Below are positions 45,027 to 53,742 of a DNA stretch of 64,000 bases, in pieces. Source of the stretch: JADJNY01 sp046349615 (GTDB lineage Bacteria > Planctomycetota > UBA1135 > GCA-002686595); the NCBI GenBank assembly GCA_046349615.1, contig JAXMBZ010000001.1, forward strand, positions 124,001 to 188,000. Direction: 5' to 3'. Numbering within the stretch: position 1 is the first letter of the stretch; every line of letters starts with the position of its first letter. Below the pieces are notes generated by a model. It was not told the origin of the DNA. It ran no database searches and saw only the letters and a program-made list of their open reading frames with translations. The position numbers were made by a program, and so were the translations under genes.

Positions 45027-47669
45027 TCACCACCCGACCTCGACGCCGTTCGTCGCGTTGAACGCCGCGGGCGGGCAGAAGCTCGCGGCGCCGTTTCGGT
45101 AGTAGGTCTGGTAGCGACGGATCGCGCCGCTTCCGACCTGCACGCCGCCCATCTGGGCGAGCGTGAGCGTGTCGCTCGCGTTCGGCAGCGTGCAGACGCC
45201 GGCCGACGCGCTGCGCAGCGCGACGCGGACGATCGCGCCGCCGAGGCACAAGACACCGTCGCCGAACGGCGCGTCGCCGCGCTCCGTGCCTTGCAGGAAC
45301 ACGCACGTCGTCGCGCCGGGCAAGCCCGAGGCGACGAGCACGAGCGAGTCGTCGAGGTTCGAGCCCGTCGTGCCGAGCGCCGCGCCGAGCGCGTTCGCGG
45401 AGTTCGCGCAGCCGCGGCCGCGCGCTCCGTGGTTGTTGCAGGGGCACGGCGTGATCGTCGTGTCGCCGCTGCCGTCGCAGAAGGAACTCGGCGCGCCGAC
45501 GGCGCGGCCCCAGCGCGCGAAGTTGCAGGAGACGGTGTCGCCGGCGCGTTGGAAGGTGCCGAAGACGCAGAGCGAAGGACCACCGCCGTGGTGGTCGTCG
45601 AAGACGACGAGGCGCGAACCGAAGCTCATGTGGCCTGCCATCGAGTGCAACCCGCCGGCGAACTCGCTCCACGACGTGCCGTTCCAGCGCGCCAGATGAC
45701 TCGCGGCGACGCCGCCGATCTGCGTGAACGTGCCGGTCGCGTAGAGCGCGGGCCCGCTGCCGTCGTCGAACACGGCGAGCGAGGCGACCCGGCCGTCGCA
45801 CGCTCCGCCGAGCCCGCTCCAACTCGTTCCATTCCACTTCGCGATGTTCGAGGCGGAGATGCCTCCGAGCGTATCGAAGTTGCCGGCGGCGTAGAGCGCA
45901 GCACCCGTGCCGTCGTCGAAGTCCTGCAGGGCCCAGACGACGCCCATGTATTGCGAAGGCGGGGCGATGCTCGTCCAATCCGTCCCGTTCCAGCGCGCGA
46001 CCATCGACGCGGCGACGGCGCCTCCATCGAAGGTCATCCTGCTTCCACCGACGAACAGTGCGGTTCCCGATCCGTCGTCGAAGACGGTCGCCGTGGCGAT
46101 GCTCGGAAGGTCCGCATGAAGCGACGTCCAGGACGTGCCGTTCCAGCGAGTGAGGTACTGCGTGTCGGATCCGACGACGAGCGGACCGCAGACAAGCAAC
46201 TCCGGCCCCGAGCCCAGGTCGAACGAACGCACTGTCTCTACCCGTCCGCGAATGGGAACCGAGGGCTCCGTCCACTCCGATCCGTTCCAGCGCCAGAGCG
46301 GGTGCTCGAGGTCCGTGCTCGAGGCCCAGAGTTCGCCTGCGCTCGCCGTCACGTGTTCCAACCCGTCGTATCGAAGCGTGACCGCGGGCAGAGCCGTCCA
46401 CTCCCTTCCGTCGAACTCCATGGCCGTCCCCGCTCGAACGCCATCGGCGGTCACGAACGCTCCGACGACGCATACATGCTGCTCCGAGCCCACGGTGAGG
46501 GAGACGGCGTCCTCGGAACCCGTGATTCCAAGGCCGTGTCCCCCGAGCTCGACTCGATCGTTCACGACGAATGCGAGCGACTGCGTGCCCTGCATGCCGA
46601 GTTCCTGAGTCGACCCCCCGAAGCAGAACGTGGGTTGCGTTGACTGCGGCGTGTGGCGGACCGCAAGCAACAAGGGCGTTTGGTCGGGGATGAAGAGTCG
46701 TCGCACGTCGAGCCGATCGAGTTCGGTCCAGACACCGCTCGCGAATTCGAGGATGGAGAAGCTCGGCACCACACCCGGGGCGTAGGTCTTCGTCGTCGCG
46801 TAGAGCTTCGCGACACCGTTCACCTCGTCGGAAAGAAACTGCGCGTCGGGCTCGAACGCGCCGAGCTGCGTCCACGCCCCGTTCCAGTAGCCGTAGTGAA
46901 GCTGCGTCTCGAGATCGCACACGATGACAGCCTTGCCCTGGGCTGCTCCGTGAAGCGCGTCGTACTGAGGAGGGAGTCCGAGATCGCTCCAGGTCGCGCC
47001 GTCGAACTCGAAGATGCGGTCCGGGCCGACCGGCGTGTTTCCGAACGCCCAGAGCCGTGGTCCTGTCGGCGTCGTCACGCTCCACAGCCCCTGCGCCAGA
47101 GAGGGCACGCCGGGATTGCCCACGGCGCTCCACTGCTGCCCGTCCCAGCGTGCGACGCCGCCGCTGATCGTGGCGTAGAGCTGCGGGCCCGCGCCGGTCT
47201 CGTCGTCGTGCACAGCGAGCGAGTCCACATAAGAAAAAGTGCCCGGTGGGTCGACGGCCCGCCAACTCGTGCCGTTCCACGCCGCGAGACTGTTCACGGG
47301 CAGCCCACCGACCGCATCGAAGTACCCGCCGACGAAGAGCTCCGGTCCAAGGCCGTCGTCGAACACGCACATGCACCCAACGGGACCATTCGGAGTCTCC
47401 GGCAAGCTCGACCATCGGTCGCCGTGCCAGCGCACGAGGTTCGACGTGAGCTCCGTACCGACTCCATCGAAATCACCTCCGAGGAAGAGTGCCGGGCCCT
47501 CGCCCGCGTGATCCTCGAATTCGACGGCGACCTGAATCGCCTGATCGGGGTGATGAAGGAAGGGGACGTGCGTGCCGTTCGCCCATCCGCCAAGCACGGA
47601 AGCTTGGAGAAACGTCAGGCAGGAGGTGAGGAGTGCGAGCATGTCGACACGACATCCGCGCGAAGCCAT
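45027..47669 (-). CDS. large secreted propeller-repeat protein with planctomycete-type C-terminal domain
   Basis: 880 residues. Signal peptide (DMLALLTSCLTFLQASVLGG); an internal ATG nine codons in would give a shorter, more typical signal. About a dozen repeats of the form RWNGTSWTSL ... VFDDGSGPALYATGTF fill residues 30-730, a Kelch-like propeller series. Residues about 740-880 are the same C-terminal module as in the protein at 154-1881: TPCPCNNHG, GRGCANSANALG, GDGVLCLGGAIVRV and YYRNGAASFC. Probably exported and surface-associated. No enzyme activity is apparent. Convergent with the aminopeptidase gene. Confidence 0.82.
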   Translation of the reverse strand: MASRGCRVDMLALLTSCLTFLQASVLGGWANGTHVPFLHHPDQAIQVAVEFEDHAGEGPALFLGGDFDGVGTELTSNLVRWHGDRWSSLPETPNGPVGCMCVFDDGLGPELFVGGYFDAVGGLPVNSLAAWNGTSWRAVDPPGTFSYVDSLAVHDDETGAGPQLYATISGGVARWDGQQWSAVGNPGVPSLAQGLWSVTTPTGPRLWAFGNTPVGPDRIFEFDGATWSDLGLPPQYDALHGAAQGKAVIVCDLETQLHYGYWNGAWTQLGAFEPDAQFLSDEVNGVAKLYATTKTYAPGVVPSFSILEFASGVWTELDRLDVRRLFIPDQTPLLLAVRHTPQSTQPTFCFGGSTQELGMQGTQSLAFVVNDRVELGGHGLGITGSEDAVSLTVGSEQHVCVVGAFVTADGVRAGTAMEFDGREWTALPAVTLRYDGLEHVTASAGELWASSTDLEHPLWRWNGSEWTEPSVPIRGRVETVRSFDLGSGPELLVCGPLVVGSDTQYLTRWNGTSWTSLHADLPSIATATVFDDGSGTALFVGGSRMTFDGGAVAASMVARWNGTDWTSIAPPSQYMGVVWALQDFDDGTGAALYAAGNFDTLGGISASNIAKWNGTSWSGLGGACDGRVASLAVFDDGSGPALYATGTFTQIGGVAASHLARWNGTSWSEFAGGLHSMAGHMSFGSRLVVFDDHHGGGPSLCVFGTFQRAGDTVSCNFARWGRAVGAPSSFCDGSGDTTITPCPCNNHGARGRGCANSANALGAALGTTGSNLDDSLVLVASGLPGATTCVFLQGTERGDAPFGDGVLCLGGAIVRVALRSASAGVCTLPNASDTLTLAQMGGVQVGSGAIRRYQTYYRNGAASFCPPAAFNATNGVEVGW

Positions 47670-47798
47670 GGCTGCGGGGGGGATTCGCCGCCTCGAGTGT
47701 CGGACGTGACTCCAGATGGGGGGCTCCGATCCCCGAGCTTGGAAACGACTCCGCCCGCGCGAGGCGGGCGGAGCGAGCGATCGGCGCGACGTTCGGAA

Positions 47799-50657
47799 TC
47801 AGTCCCCGGTCACGACGATCGGGCTGTTCTCCGGCAGCGTCTGCAGCGTCTTCAAGAAGTCGACGATGCTCTTCCGCTCCGCCTCGGTGAGCGTGAGGTA
47901 CGCCGTCCGCGACGCGAGCGCTTCGCCGCCGTGCTTCTGGATCGCGTCGTCGATCGTGAGCGCGCGGCCGTTGTGGAGGTACGGCGGCTCGCTCGCGAAG
48001 CCCCACAGCTTCTTCGTGAGGAATTGATTCGTCGGCACGCCGCCCTGCACGAGCGCTTCGTTGTTCAGCTCCGCGCCCATGTCGTGACGCTTCAAGTCGG
48101 TGTACGCGGGGACGAGGACGGAACCGTCCTCCTGCCGCCCGAGGTGGGGGCCCGCGCCGGCCGTCGTCAGGTCGAACGTGAAGGGCGCCGACACGTCCGC
48201 GACGCCGAGGTTGCCCGCCGGGTTGAACGGGTTCGGCTCGCTGAAGATCGGGCTCTCGAGGCGCAGCGTCGGCACGTGGCACACGGTGCAGCCGACCGTG
48301 TCGAAGAGCTCCTCGCCGCGGTTCACCGACGCGAGCTTGCGCGCATCGGAGGGGAGCTTGCGCCCCGGCACCGCGAGCATCGCCTGGTAGATCGTCGCGG
48401 CCGTGATGTCGCCGGGCGTCAACTCGTCCGCGATGCCGTCGTTGTCGTCGTCGTCTCCGTTGCCGAAGCGCTCGGACGACTGCATGCCGTGGTGGTGGTT
48501 CATCGCGTTGTTCGTGAACTCGCGCAGCGACACGACGACGCCCTTCTGGTGGAAGGGACGAACGACGAGGTCCGCGTCCACGCCGACGACTCCGCTCGTG
48601 TCGACCGATCCACCCGGCGTCGCGCGGATCGTGCCGAAGCTCACGCCCTTCGCGGTGAGGGGACCGAAGACCTCCTCACCCGCGAGCTGTGCCGCCGCGA
48701 TCGCGTTCGCGCGCGTGTCCTGCAGCTCGGTCGTCATCTCGCGCGCGAGCATCTCGATGAAGCCCGCGCCGAACATGCCGAGCGTGTTGCGCTCGTTGGC
48801 GACGTTCTCGAGGAAGTGCGTCTCGTTGTTGTCGCCCGCGCTCGTCGGATCGAAGTTGACGAACGGGAAGCGCTGGCCGAGCACGAACACGTTCGCGACG
48901 TTGTCGCCGCCGCCGCCGGAGCGCGGCATGTTGTGGCAACCCGAACACGAGTTCGAGTCGGGCCCCGAGATGCGGTTGAAGTTCTCGGGGTTCGAGCGCG
49001 GTGCGCGCGGATTGCCCGTGCCCGTCGTCTCGGGGCGTCCCGCGCCGTCGAGCGTGTTGAAGCTCGCGTCGAAGAGCACCTTGCCGAGCGCGAAGAGCGT
49101 GTCCGCCGAGTACGCGCCCGCGTCGACGTCGTCTTGGTCGACGTGCGCGAGCACCGCCGGCTCGTCGCCGATCACGCCCGACGCGGGGCCGAGGATCTCG
49201 TTCGACGTGGCGTCCTCGGGGAGCACCTGGAGCGTCTTCAAGAACTCGACGACGTCGGCCTGATCGTCCGTCGAGAGCGCCGCGAAGTCGTCGCGCGCCG
49301 TCTGCGCCTCGCCGCCGTGCATCAGGATCGCCTCGGACAGCGTGAGCGCGCGCCCGTGGTGCATGTACGGCGGCTCGTTCGCGGTGCCCCACAGCTTGCG
49401 CGTGAGGAAGAACTCGGTCGGCACGCCGCCCTGCACGAGCGCTTCGTTGTCGCAGGCGGGACCCATGTCGTGCCGCTTGAAGTCGGTGTACGCGCGCACG
49501 ATCACCGAACCGTCGCTCTCGGGCGCCAGGTGCGGACCGGGGCCTTCGCTCGTGAGGTCGACCGAGACCTCGGTCGTCACGTCGGCGACGCGCAGGTTGC
49601 CCGCGGGGTTGTAGGGGTTGGGCTCGGTGAACACGGGGCTCTCGAGCACGAGCTCCGGCACGTGACACGTCGCGCATCCGAGCGTGCCGAAGAGCTGCTC
49701 GCCGTGGTTCGCCGCCGCGATCGCGGTCCCGGAGTTCGGCAGCACGCGTCCCGGCGCGGGCAGCGTCGCCTGCCACAGCGTCGCGGCGGTGATGTCGCCG
49801 ACCGTCAACTCGTCCACGACGCCGTCGTCGTCCGCGTCGACGCCGTCGCCGAAGCGCTCGGACGACTGCATGCCGTGGTGATGGTTCATCGCGTTGTTCG
49901 TGAACTCGCGCAACGAAACGACGACGCCCTTCTGGTGGAAGGGACGAATTACGAGGTCCGAATCGATGCCGAGGACGCCGCTCGTGTCGACGGTGCCGTC
50001 CGCGTGGGCCGTGATCACGCCGAACGCGATGCCCTTGCTCGACAGCGGGAGCGTGACGTCGCCCGCGGCGATGCCGGCCTGCGTGATCGCGTCGGCGCGA
50101 ATCGCTTGGAGGTCGGTCGTGATCTCGCGCGCGAGGAGCTCGATGAAGCCCGAGCCGAACATGCCGAGCGTGTTGCGCTCGTTCGCGACGTCGTTCAGGA
50201 AGTGCGACTCCGAGCCGTCGCCCGCGCCGCCGTCGAAGTTGACGAAGGGGAAGCGCTGGCCGAGCACGAACACGTTCGCGACGTTGTCGCCGCCGCCGCC
50301 GGCGAAGGGCTTGTTGTGGCAACCGGCGCACGAGTTCGAGTCGGGGCCGGAGATGCGGTTGAAGTTCTCGGGGAACTCGCGCCGCGGCCGCGCGACGCCG
50401 GTGCCCGTCGTCTCGGGACGACCCGCGCCGTCGAGCTCGTTGAAGCTCGCGGTGAAGAGCGTGCCGCCGGCTTCGATCACGTCGGCGAGCGGGACCTGCT
50501 GCGCCTCGATCGCCGCTTCGGAGAGGTGAGAGGAGATCACCGGGGCGTCGCCGATGGCCAGTGCGCTGGTGCCGTCGCTGCTGCCGCCGCCGCAGGCGGC
50601 GAGGAGCGCGAGACCGAGGACGCACGAAGAGCGCGCGAGGAGGAGGTGGTTGGACAT
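47799..50657 (-). CDS. tandemly duplicated diheme oxidoreductase/peroxidase-like lipoprotein (DUF1111-like)
   Basis: 952 residues. Lipobox ALLAAC near the N-terminus. The body is two copies of a ~430-residue diheme unit. Each has SxxxDSNSCxGCHN, a GGGGDNVANVFVLGQRFPF block, FTNNAMNHHHGMQSSERFG, CxxCHVPxLxLESP, and a C-terminal HDMG / LWG...PPY.H.GRALT...HGGEA block as in DUF1111 proteins. That makes four CxxCH motifs: CAGCH, CATCH, CSGCH and CTVCH. Related proteins are periplasmic diheme peroxidases or oxidases. The start is at MSNHLLLARSS; a longer upstream start would move the lipobox inward. Confidence 0.88.
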   Translation of the reverse strand: MSNHLLLARSSCVLGLALLAACGGGSSDGTSALAIGDAPVISSHLSEAAIEAQQVPLADVIEAGGTLFTASFNELDGAGRPETTGTGVARPRREFPENFNRISGPDSNSCAGCHNKPFAGGGGDNVANVFVLGQRFPFVNFDGGAGDGSESHFLNDVANERNTLGMFGSGFIELLAREITTDLQAIRADAITQAGIAAGDVTLPLSSKGIAFGVITAHADGTVDTSGVLGIDSDLVIRPFHQKGVVVSLREFTNNAMNHHHGMQSSERFGDGVDADDDGVVDELTVGDITAATLWQATLPAPGRVLPNSGTAIAAANHGEQLFGTLGCATCHVPELVLESPVFTEPNPYNPAGNLRVADVTTEVSVDLTSEGPGPHLAPESDGSVIVRAYTDFKRHDMGPACDNEALVQGGVPTEFFLTRKLWGTANEPPYMHHGRALTLSEAILMHGGEAQTARDDFAALSTDDQADVVEFLKTLQVLPEDATSNEILGPASGVIGDEPAVLAHVDQDDVDAGAYSADTLFALGKVLFDASFNTLDGAGRPETTGTGNPRAPRSNPENFNRISGPDSNSCSGCHNMPRSGGGGDNVANVFVLGQRFPFVNFDPTSAGDNNETHFLENVANERNTLGMFGAGFIEMLAREMTTELQDTRANAIAAAQLAGEEVFGPLTAKGVSFGTIRATPGGSVDTSGVVGVDADLVVRPFHQKGVVVSLREFTNNAMNHHHGMQSSERFGNGDDDDNDGIADELTPGDITAATIYQAMLAVPGRKLPSDARKLASVNRGEELFDTVGCTVCHVPTLRLESPIFSEPNPFNPAGNLGVADVSAPFTFDLTTAGAGPHLGRQEDGSVLVPAYTDLKRHDMGAELNNEALVQGGVPTNQFLTKKLWGFASEPPYLHNGRALTIDDAIQKHGGEALASRTAYLTLTEAERKSIVDFLKTLQTLPENSPIVVTGD

Positions 50658-50847
50658 GGGAATGGAATTCGGCTGGCTGGTGCGTCGGGATGAGGGTGTC
50701 TCCACCTCCGCGCGACATCGATCGTCCGATCCGGCCCAGGTCGGGGACGCAACCCTGACGTGAAGAACGGGTAGATGCCTCGGACCGTCGCGGAGCGCAC
50801 GAGACTTCGCGTCGAGCGCTCGGGAGGGCTCGGAGGAGGAACGTATT

Positions 50848-51822
50848 TCAGGTCGCCGGCCGGAGCAAGCTCGCGCCGATGGCCCCGGCGAGATCGCCGA
50901 GCTTCGAAACCCGCACGACGGGCGGCCGCGTCGGCACGAACAGGTGCGGACGCATCGCGAGCTCGAGCTTCCGCACCCACGGCTCGCCGAGCCGCGTGCC
51001 GAGTCCGCCGCCGACGACGACGCCTTCGACGTCGAGCAGGTTGACGGCCGAAGCGAGGCCCGCCGCGAGCGCCGCGACCGCGCGTTCGACGAGCTCGAGC
51101 GCGAGCTCGTCGTCGTGCTCGAGCGCCTTCGCGAAGACCCCGCTCGTCAGCCGCGCGAGGCCTTTCTTCTCCATGATCGTGAAGAGCTTCGTCTTGCGGC
51201 CCTTCGCGACGAGCCTGCGCGCACGCAGCTCCATCGCGCGTCGACCCGCGTACGCTTCGACGCAGCCGCGCCGGCCGCACGGACAGAGCGCGCCCTCGCG
51301 TTTGACGACCATGTGACCGAGCTCGCCGGCCGCGGAGCGTCCGAGCCAGCGCTTTCCGTTCAACACGACGCCGCCGCCGATGCCCGTGCCCCACCACGCG
51401 CCGACGAACGACGCGAGGTCCGCGCCCGCGCCGAGCTTCGCTTCGCCGTCGAGCGCGACACCGACGTCGTTGCCGAGCGCGACGGGGAGCGCGAGCTCGT
51501 TCGCGAGCAACTCCGCGAGCGGCACGACGCCGTCGAAGCCGGAGAGGTTCTTCGCCGAGGCGACCGTGCCCGCGCGCGGATCGACGGCGCCCGGCGTGCC
51601 GACGCCGACGCTCGCGAGCGCGCGCACGTCGGAGTTCGCGGCGTTCGCCGCGGCGCGGAGCGCGTCGGCCATCGCCGAAACGACGCTCGCGGGGCCGCGC
51701 TCGGTCGGAGTGGGGAGGCGGTGCTGTCCGAGCACGCGATGCTCGGCGTCGAGGACGACCGCTTGGATCTTCGTGCCGCCGAGGTCGATGCCTCCGCGGA
51801 GGGCTGCGTGGGGCGCGTTCAT
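50848..51822 (-). CDS. ROK family sugar kinase (glucokinase-like)
   Basis: 324 residues. ATP-binding GIDLGGTKIQAVVLD at the N-terminus; VGVGTPGAVDP; NDVGVALDGEAKLGAG with the catalytic Asp region; GTGIGGGVVLNGK; and the ROK zinc motif GHMVVKREGALCPCGRRGC with CVEAYAG. Substrate is likely glucose or a related hexose, but N-acetyl sugars cannot be excluded. The start at 51822 gives a conventional beginning; an in-frame ATG 33 bases upstream is possible. Divergent from the DUF4185 gene. Confidence 0.88.
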   Translation of the reverse strand: MNAPHAALRGGIDLGGTKIQAVVLDAEHRVLGQHRLPTPTERGPASVVSAMADALRAAANAANSDVRALASVGVGTPGAVDPRAGTVASAKNLSGFDGVVPLAELLANELALPVALGNDVGVALDGEAKLGAGADLASFVGAWWGTGIGGGVVLNGKRWLGRSAAGELGHMVVKREGALCPCGRRGCVEAYAGRRAMELRARRLVAKGRKTKLFTIMEKKGLARLTSGVFAKALEHDDELALELVERAVAALAAGLASAVNLLDVEGVVVGGGLGTRLGEPWVRKLELAMRPHLFVPTRPPVVRVSKLGDLAGAIGASLLRPAT

Positions 51823-52034
51823 GGGGAATGGGGTGGAGACCCGCGTCTCGTGCATCGACGCGACCGGGCTGGAACCCGAGCCCGGCGTCGGCGTGTTCCA
51901 CTGGGCTCCCGATCGCGAGACTTCGCACCGTTCCGGGTCGGAGTTCCTCCGGTCGGAGACTCTGCGCGCGATCGCTGCGCCCGCGTCCCCGCGTCCCTCG
52001 GGCGCGCGAAGCGGAGCGCTGCTACCGTGGGTCC

Positions 52035-53576
52035 ATGCTCACGCTCGCATTCACCGCGCTCCAGAGCCTCGCTCCTCCCGCGGAGAATCCGTCCGCGCCG
52101 AGCTTCCACCTCGAGCGCACCGAGTACCTCGGCCGTCTGACGAACGGATGCGAGCGCGTCGGGCTCGCGGGCACCGATCTCGGCGTTTCGTTCGAGGCTT
52201 CGGGGCGGATCGTCTTCTTGTTCGGCGATTCGTGGACGAGCGACAAGCAGGACTGGGACGTCGACTCCGCCGCGTTCCTCCGCACCCAACCGCTCCCCGC
52301 GCGCGGTCTCCAGCCGCTCACCTGGTTCACGCGCGACGGAGGGCGGTTCCTCCCGCTCGCGCCGAAAGGACTCCCGCTCGGCGGAATGAACGTCCCCGTC
52401 GAGGGCTTCACGGTCGGCGACCGCACCTACGTCTTCTTCGACGGCGGTTGGGATCCGAAGCGGAAGCTCCATACACACTCGATCCTCGCGCACACGCGCA
52501 AGCTCGAGTTCGGGGAGCTCACACTCGACCACTCCGCTCCGACGACGAAGTTCGTGAACGTCAGCGTCGTACGGGAAGGAGACGAGCTCTGGATCTTCGG
52601 CACGGGCGCGTACCGGCGCAGTGCGATCCATCTCGCTCGCGCGCGTGTCGCGGACGTCGCGGACCGGTCGAAGTGGCGCTACTGGCCGGAGCTCGACGCA
52701 ACCGTGGGCGACGAGGCCCGGGCCGCGGCGATCGTCCCCGCGGCGACCGCGGGCGAGCTCTCCGTGCGACGAGATCCGCGGAGCGGCACGTGGTTCCTCG
52801 CGTACAACTGCGGCGAGCCGCGCGGCATCGTGCTCCACGCGGCGCGCGACCCGCGCGGCCCTTGGAGCGCACCGCTCGTCGTCTTCGATCCCGAACGCGA
52901 TCACGGCTACGGGTACTTCCTCCACAGGAAGACGAGCGCGGCCGGCTTCGACGACGGGCTCTCCGAACCGGGCCGCGAAGAGGAGTGGGGCGGCGAGTAC
53001 GGTCCCTACCTCGTTCCCGCGTGGTTCACGAGCTCGGCCGACGGGGTGGGACTCGTCTACACGTTGTCGAGCTGGAATCCCTACCAGGTCCACGTGCTGC
53101 GCTCGTGGCTCTCGATCCCGGGCGGGACTCCGGTCGCGCCGGCTGCGCGCCCACCCGATGCGCAGCGCGTTCGCCCGCTCCAGAACGCGGCGTTCGAGCG
53201 CGAGACGTTCGACGGTTGGACTGCGGAGGGCGATTCGTTCGCGCTCGTCAGGCGCGCCGACGGCAGCGTCGAGCTCACGACCTACGTGAAGCCGCTCGGG
53301 GACGCGGTTCGAGGAAGGCTCGCTCAGGAGTTCACCGTTCCGCAGGACGCGGTCGCGCTGCGCGGACTCGTGCACGGCGGCACCGAGAGCATCCGCCTCG
53401 TGCGCGGCGATGAGGTGCTCCGCGCGACGCGCGGGCCGCGCACGAACGATCGCGAGCTCGAGCTGCGGTGGAACCTCGAGCTCCTCCGCGGCGAGACGGT
53501 CCGACTCGAGATCGTCGACGGATCGACGGCTCCGTGGGGCTTCGTCACGGTGCGCGGGCTCGAACTCCTCCGCTGA
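52035..53576 (+). CDS. secreted DUF4185-type five-bladed propeller protein
   Basis: 513 residues. Short hydrophobic N-terminus (LTLAFTALQSLAPPA), possibly a signal peptide. Residues about 35-370 follow DUF4185: GTDLGVSFEASGRIVFLFGDSW, VFFDGGWDPKRKLHTHSILA, VNVSVVREGDELWIFGTGAYR, and EYGPYLVPAWFTSSADGVGLVYTLSSWNPYQV shown in pieces. Aspartates on successive blades resemble glycosidase-like pockets, but activity is unproven. A separate beta-sandwich of about 130 residues (NAAFERETFDGWTAEGDSFA to GFVTVRGLELL) is appended, like a carbohydrate-binding module. Confidence 0.75.
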   Translation: MLTLAFTALQSLAPPAENPSAPSFHLERTEYLGRLTNGCERVGLAGTDLGVSFEASGRIVFLFGDSWTSDKQDWDVDSAAFLRTQPLPARGLQPLTWFTRDGGRFLPLAPKGLPLGGMNVPVEGFTVGDRTYVFFDGGWDPKRKLHTHSILAHTRKLEFGELTLDHSAPTTKFVNVSVVREGDELWIFGTGAYRRSAIHLARARVADVADRSKWRYWPELDATVGDEARAAAIVPAATAGELSVRRDPRSGTWFLAYNCGEPRGIVLHAARDPRGPWSAPLVVFDPERDHGYGYFLHRKTSAAGFDDGLSEPGREEEWGGEYGPYLVPAWFTSSADGVGLVYTLSSWNPYQVHVLRSWLSIPGGTPVAPAARPPDAQRVRPLQNAAFERETFDGWTAEGDSFALVRRADGSVELTTYVKPLGDAVRGRLAQEFTVPQDAVALRGLVHGGTESIRLVRGDEVLRATRGPRTNDRELELRWNLELLRGETVRLEIVDGSTAPWGFVTVRGLELLR

Positions 53577-53578
53577 AC

Positions 53579-53617
53579 CGGCACGGCCGCGATCTGGCCC
53601 ACTCCGATCCCGTGCCG
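53579..53617. terminator. possible hairpin after the DUF4185 gene
   Basis: CGGCACGG (53579-53586) pairs perfectly with CCGTGCCG (53610-53617) around a 23-base loop immediately after the stop codon. The long loop weakens the case for a terminator. Confidence 0.3.
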
Positions 53618-53742
53618 AACCCGGGAGGAGGGCGGGCACCGAACGCTCTGCGACGAAACCGCGCCGGACGAACGCGGTAGGCTCCGTGCGGGTCGACGGA
53701 AACCCGTCGACAAGTCCATCCGGCGCACGTCGAACCCCTTCC

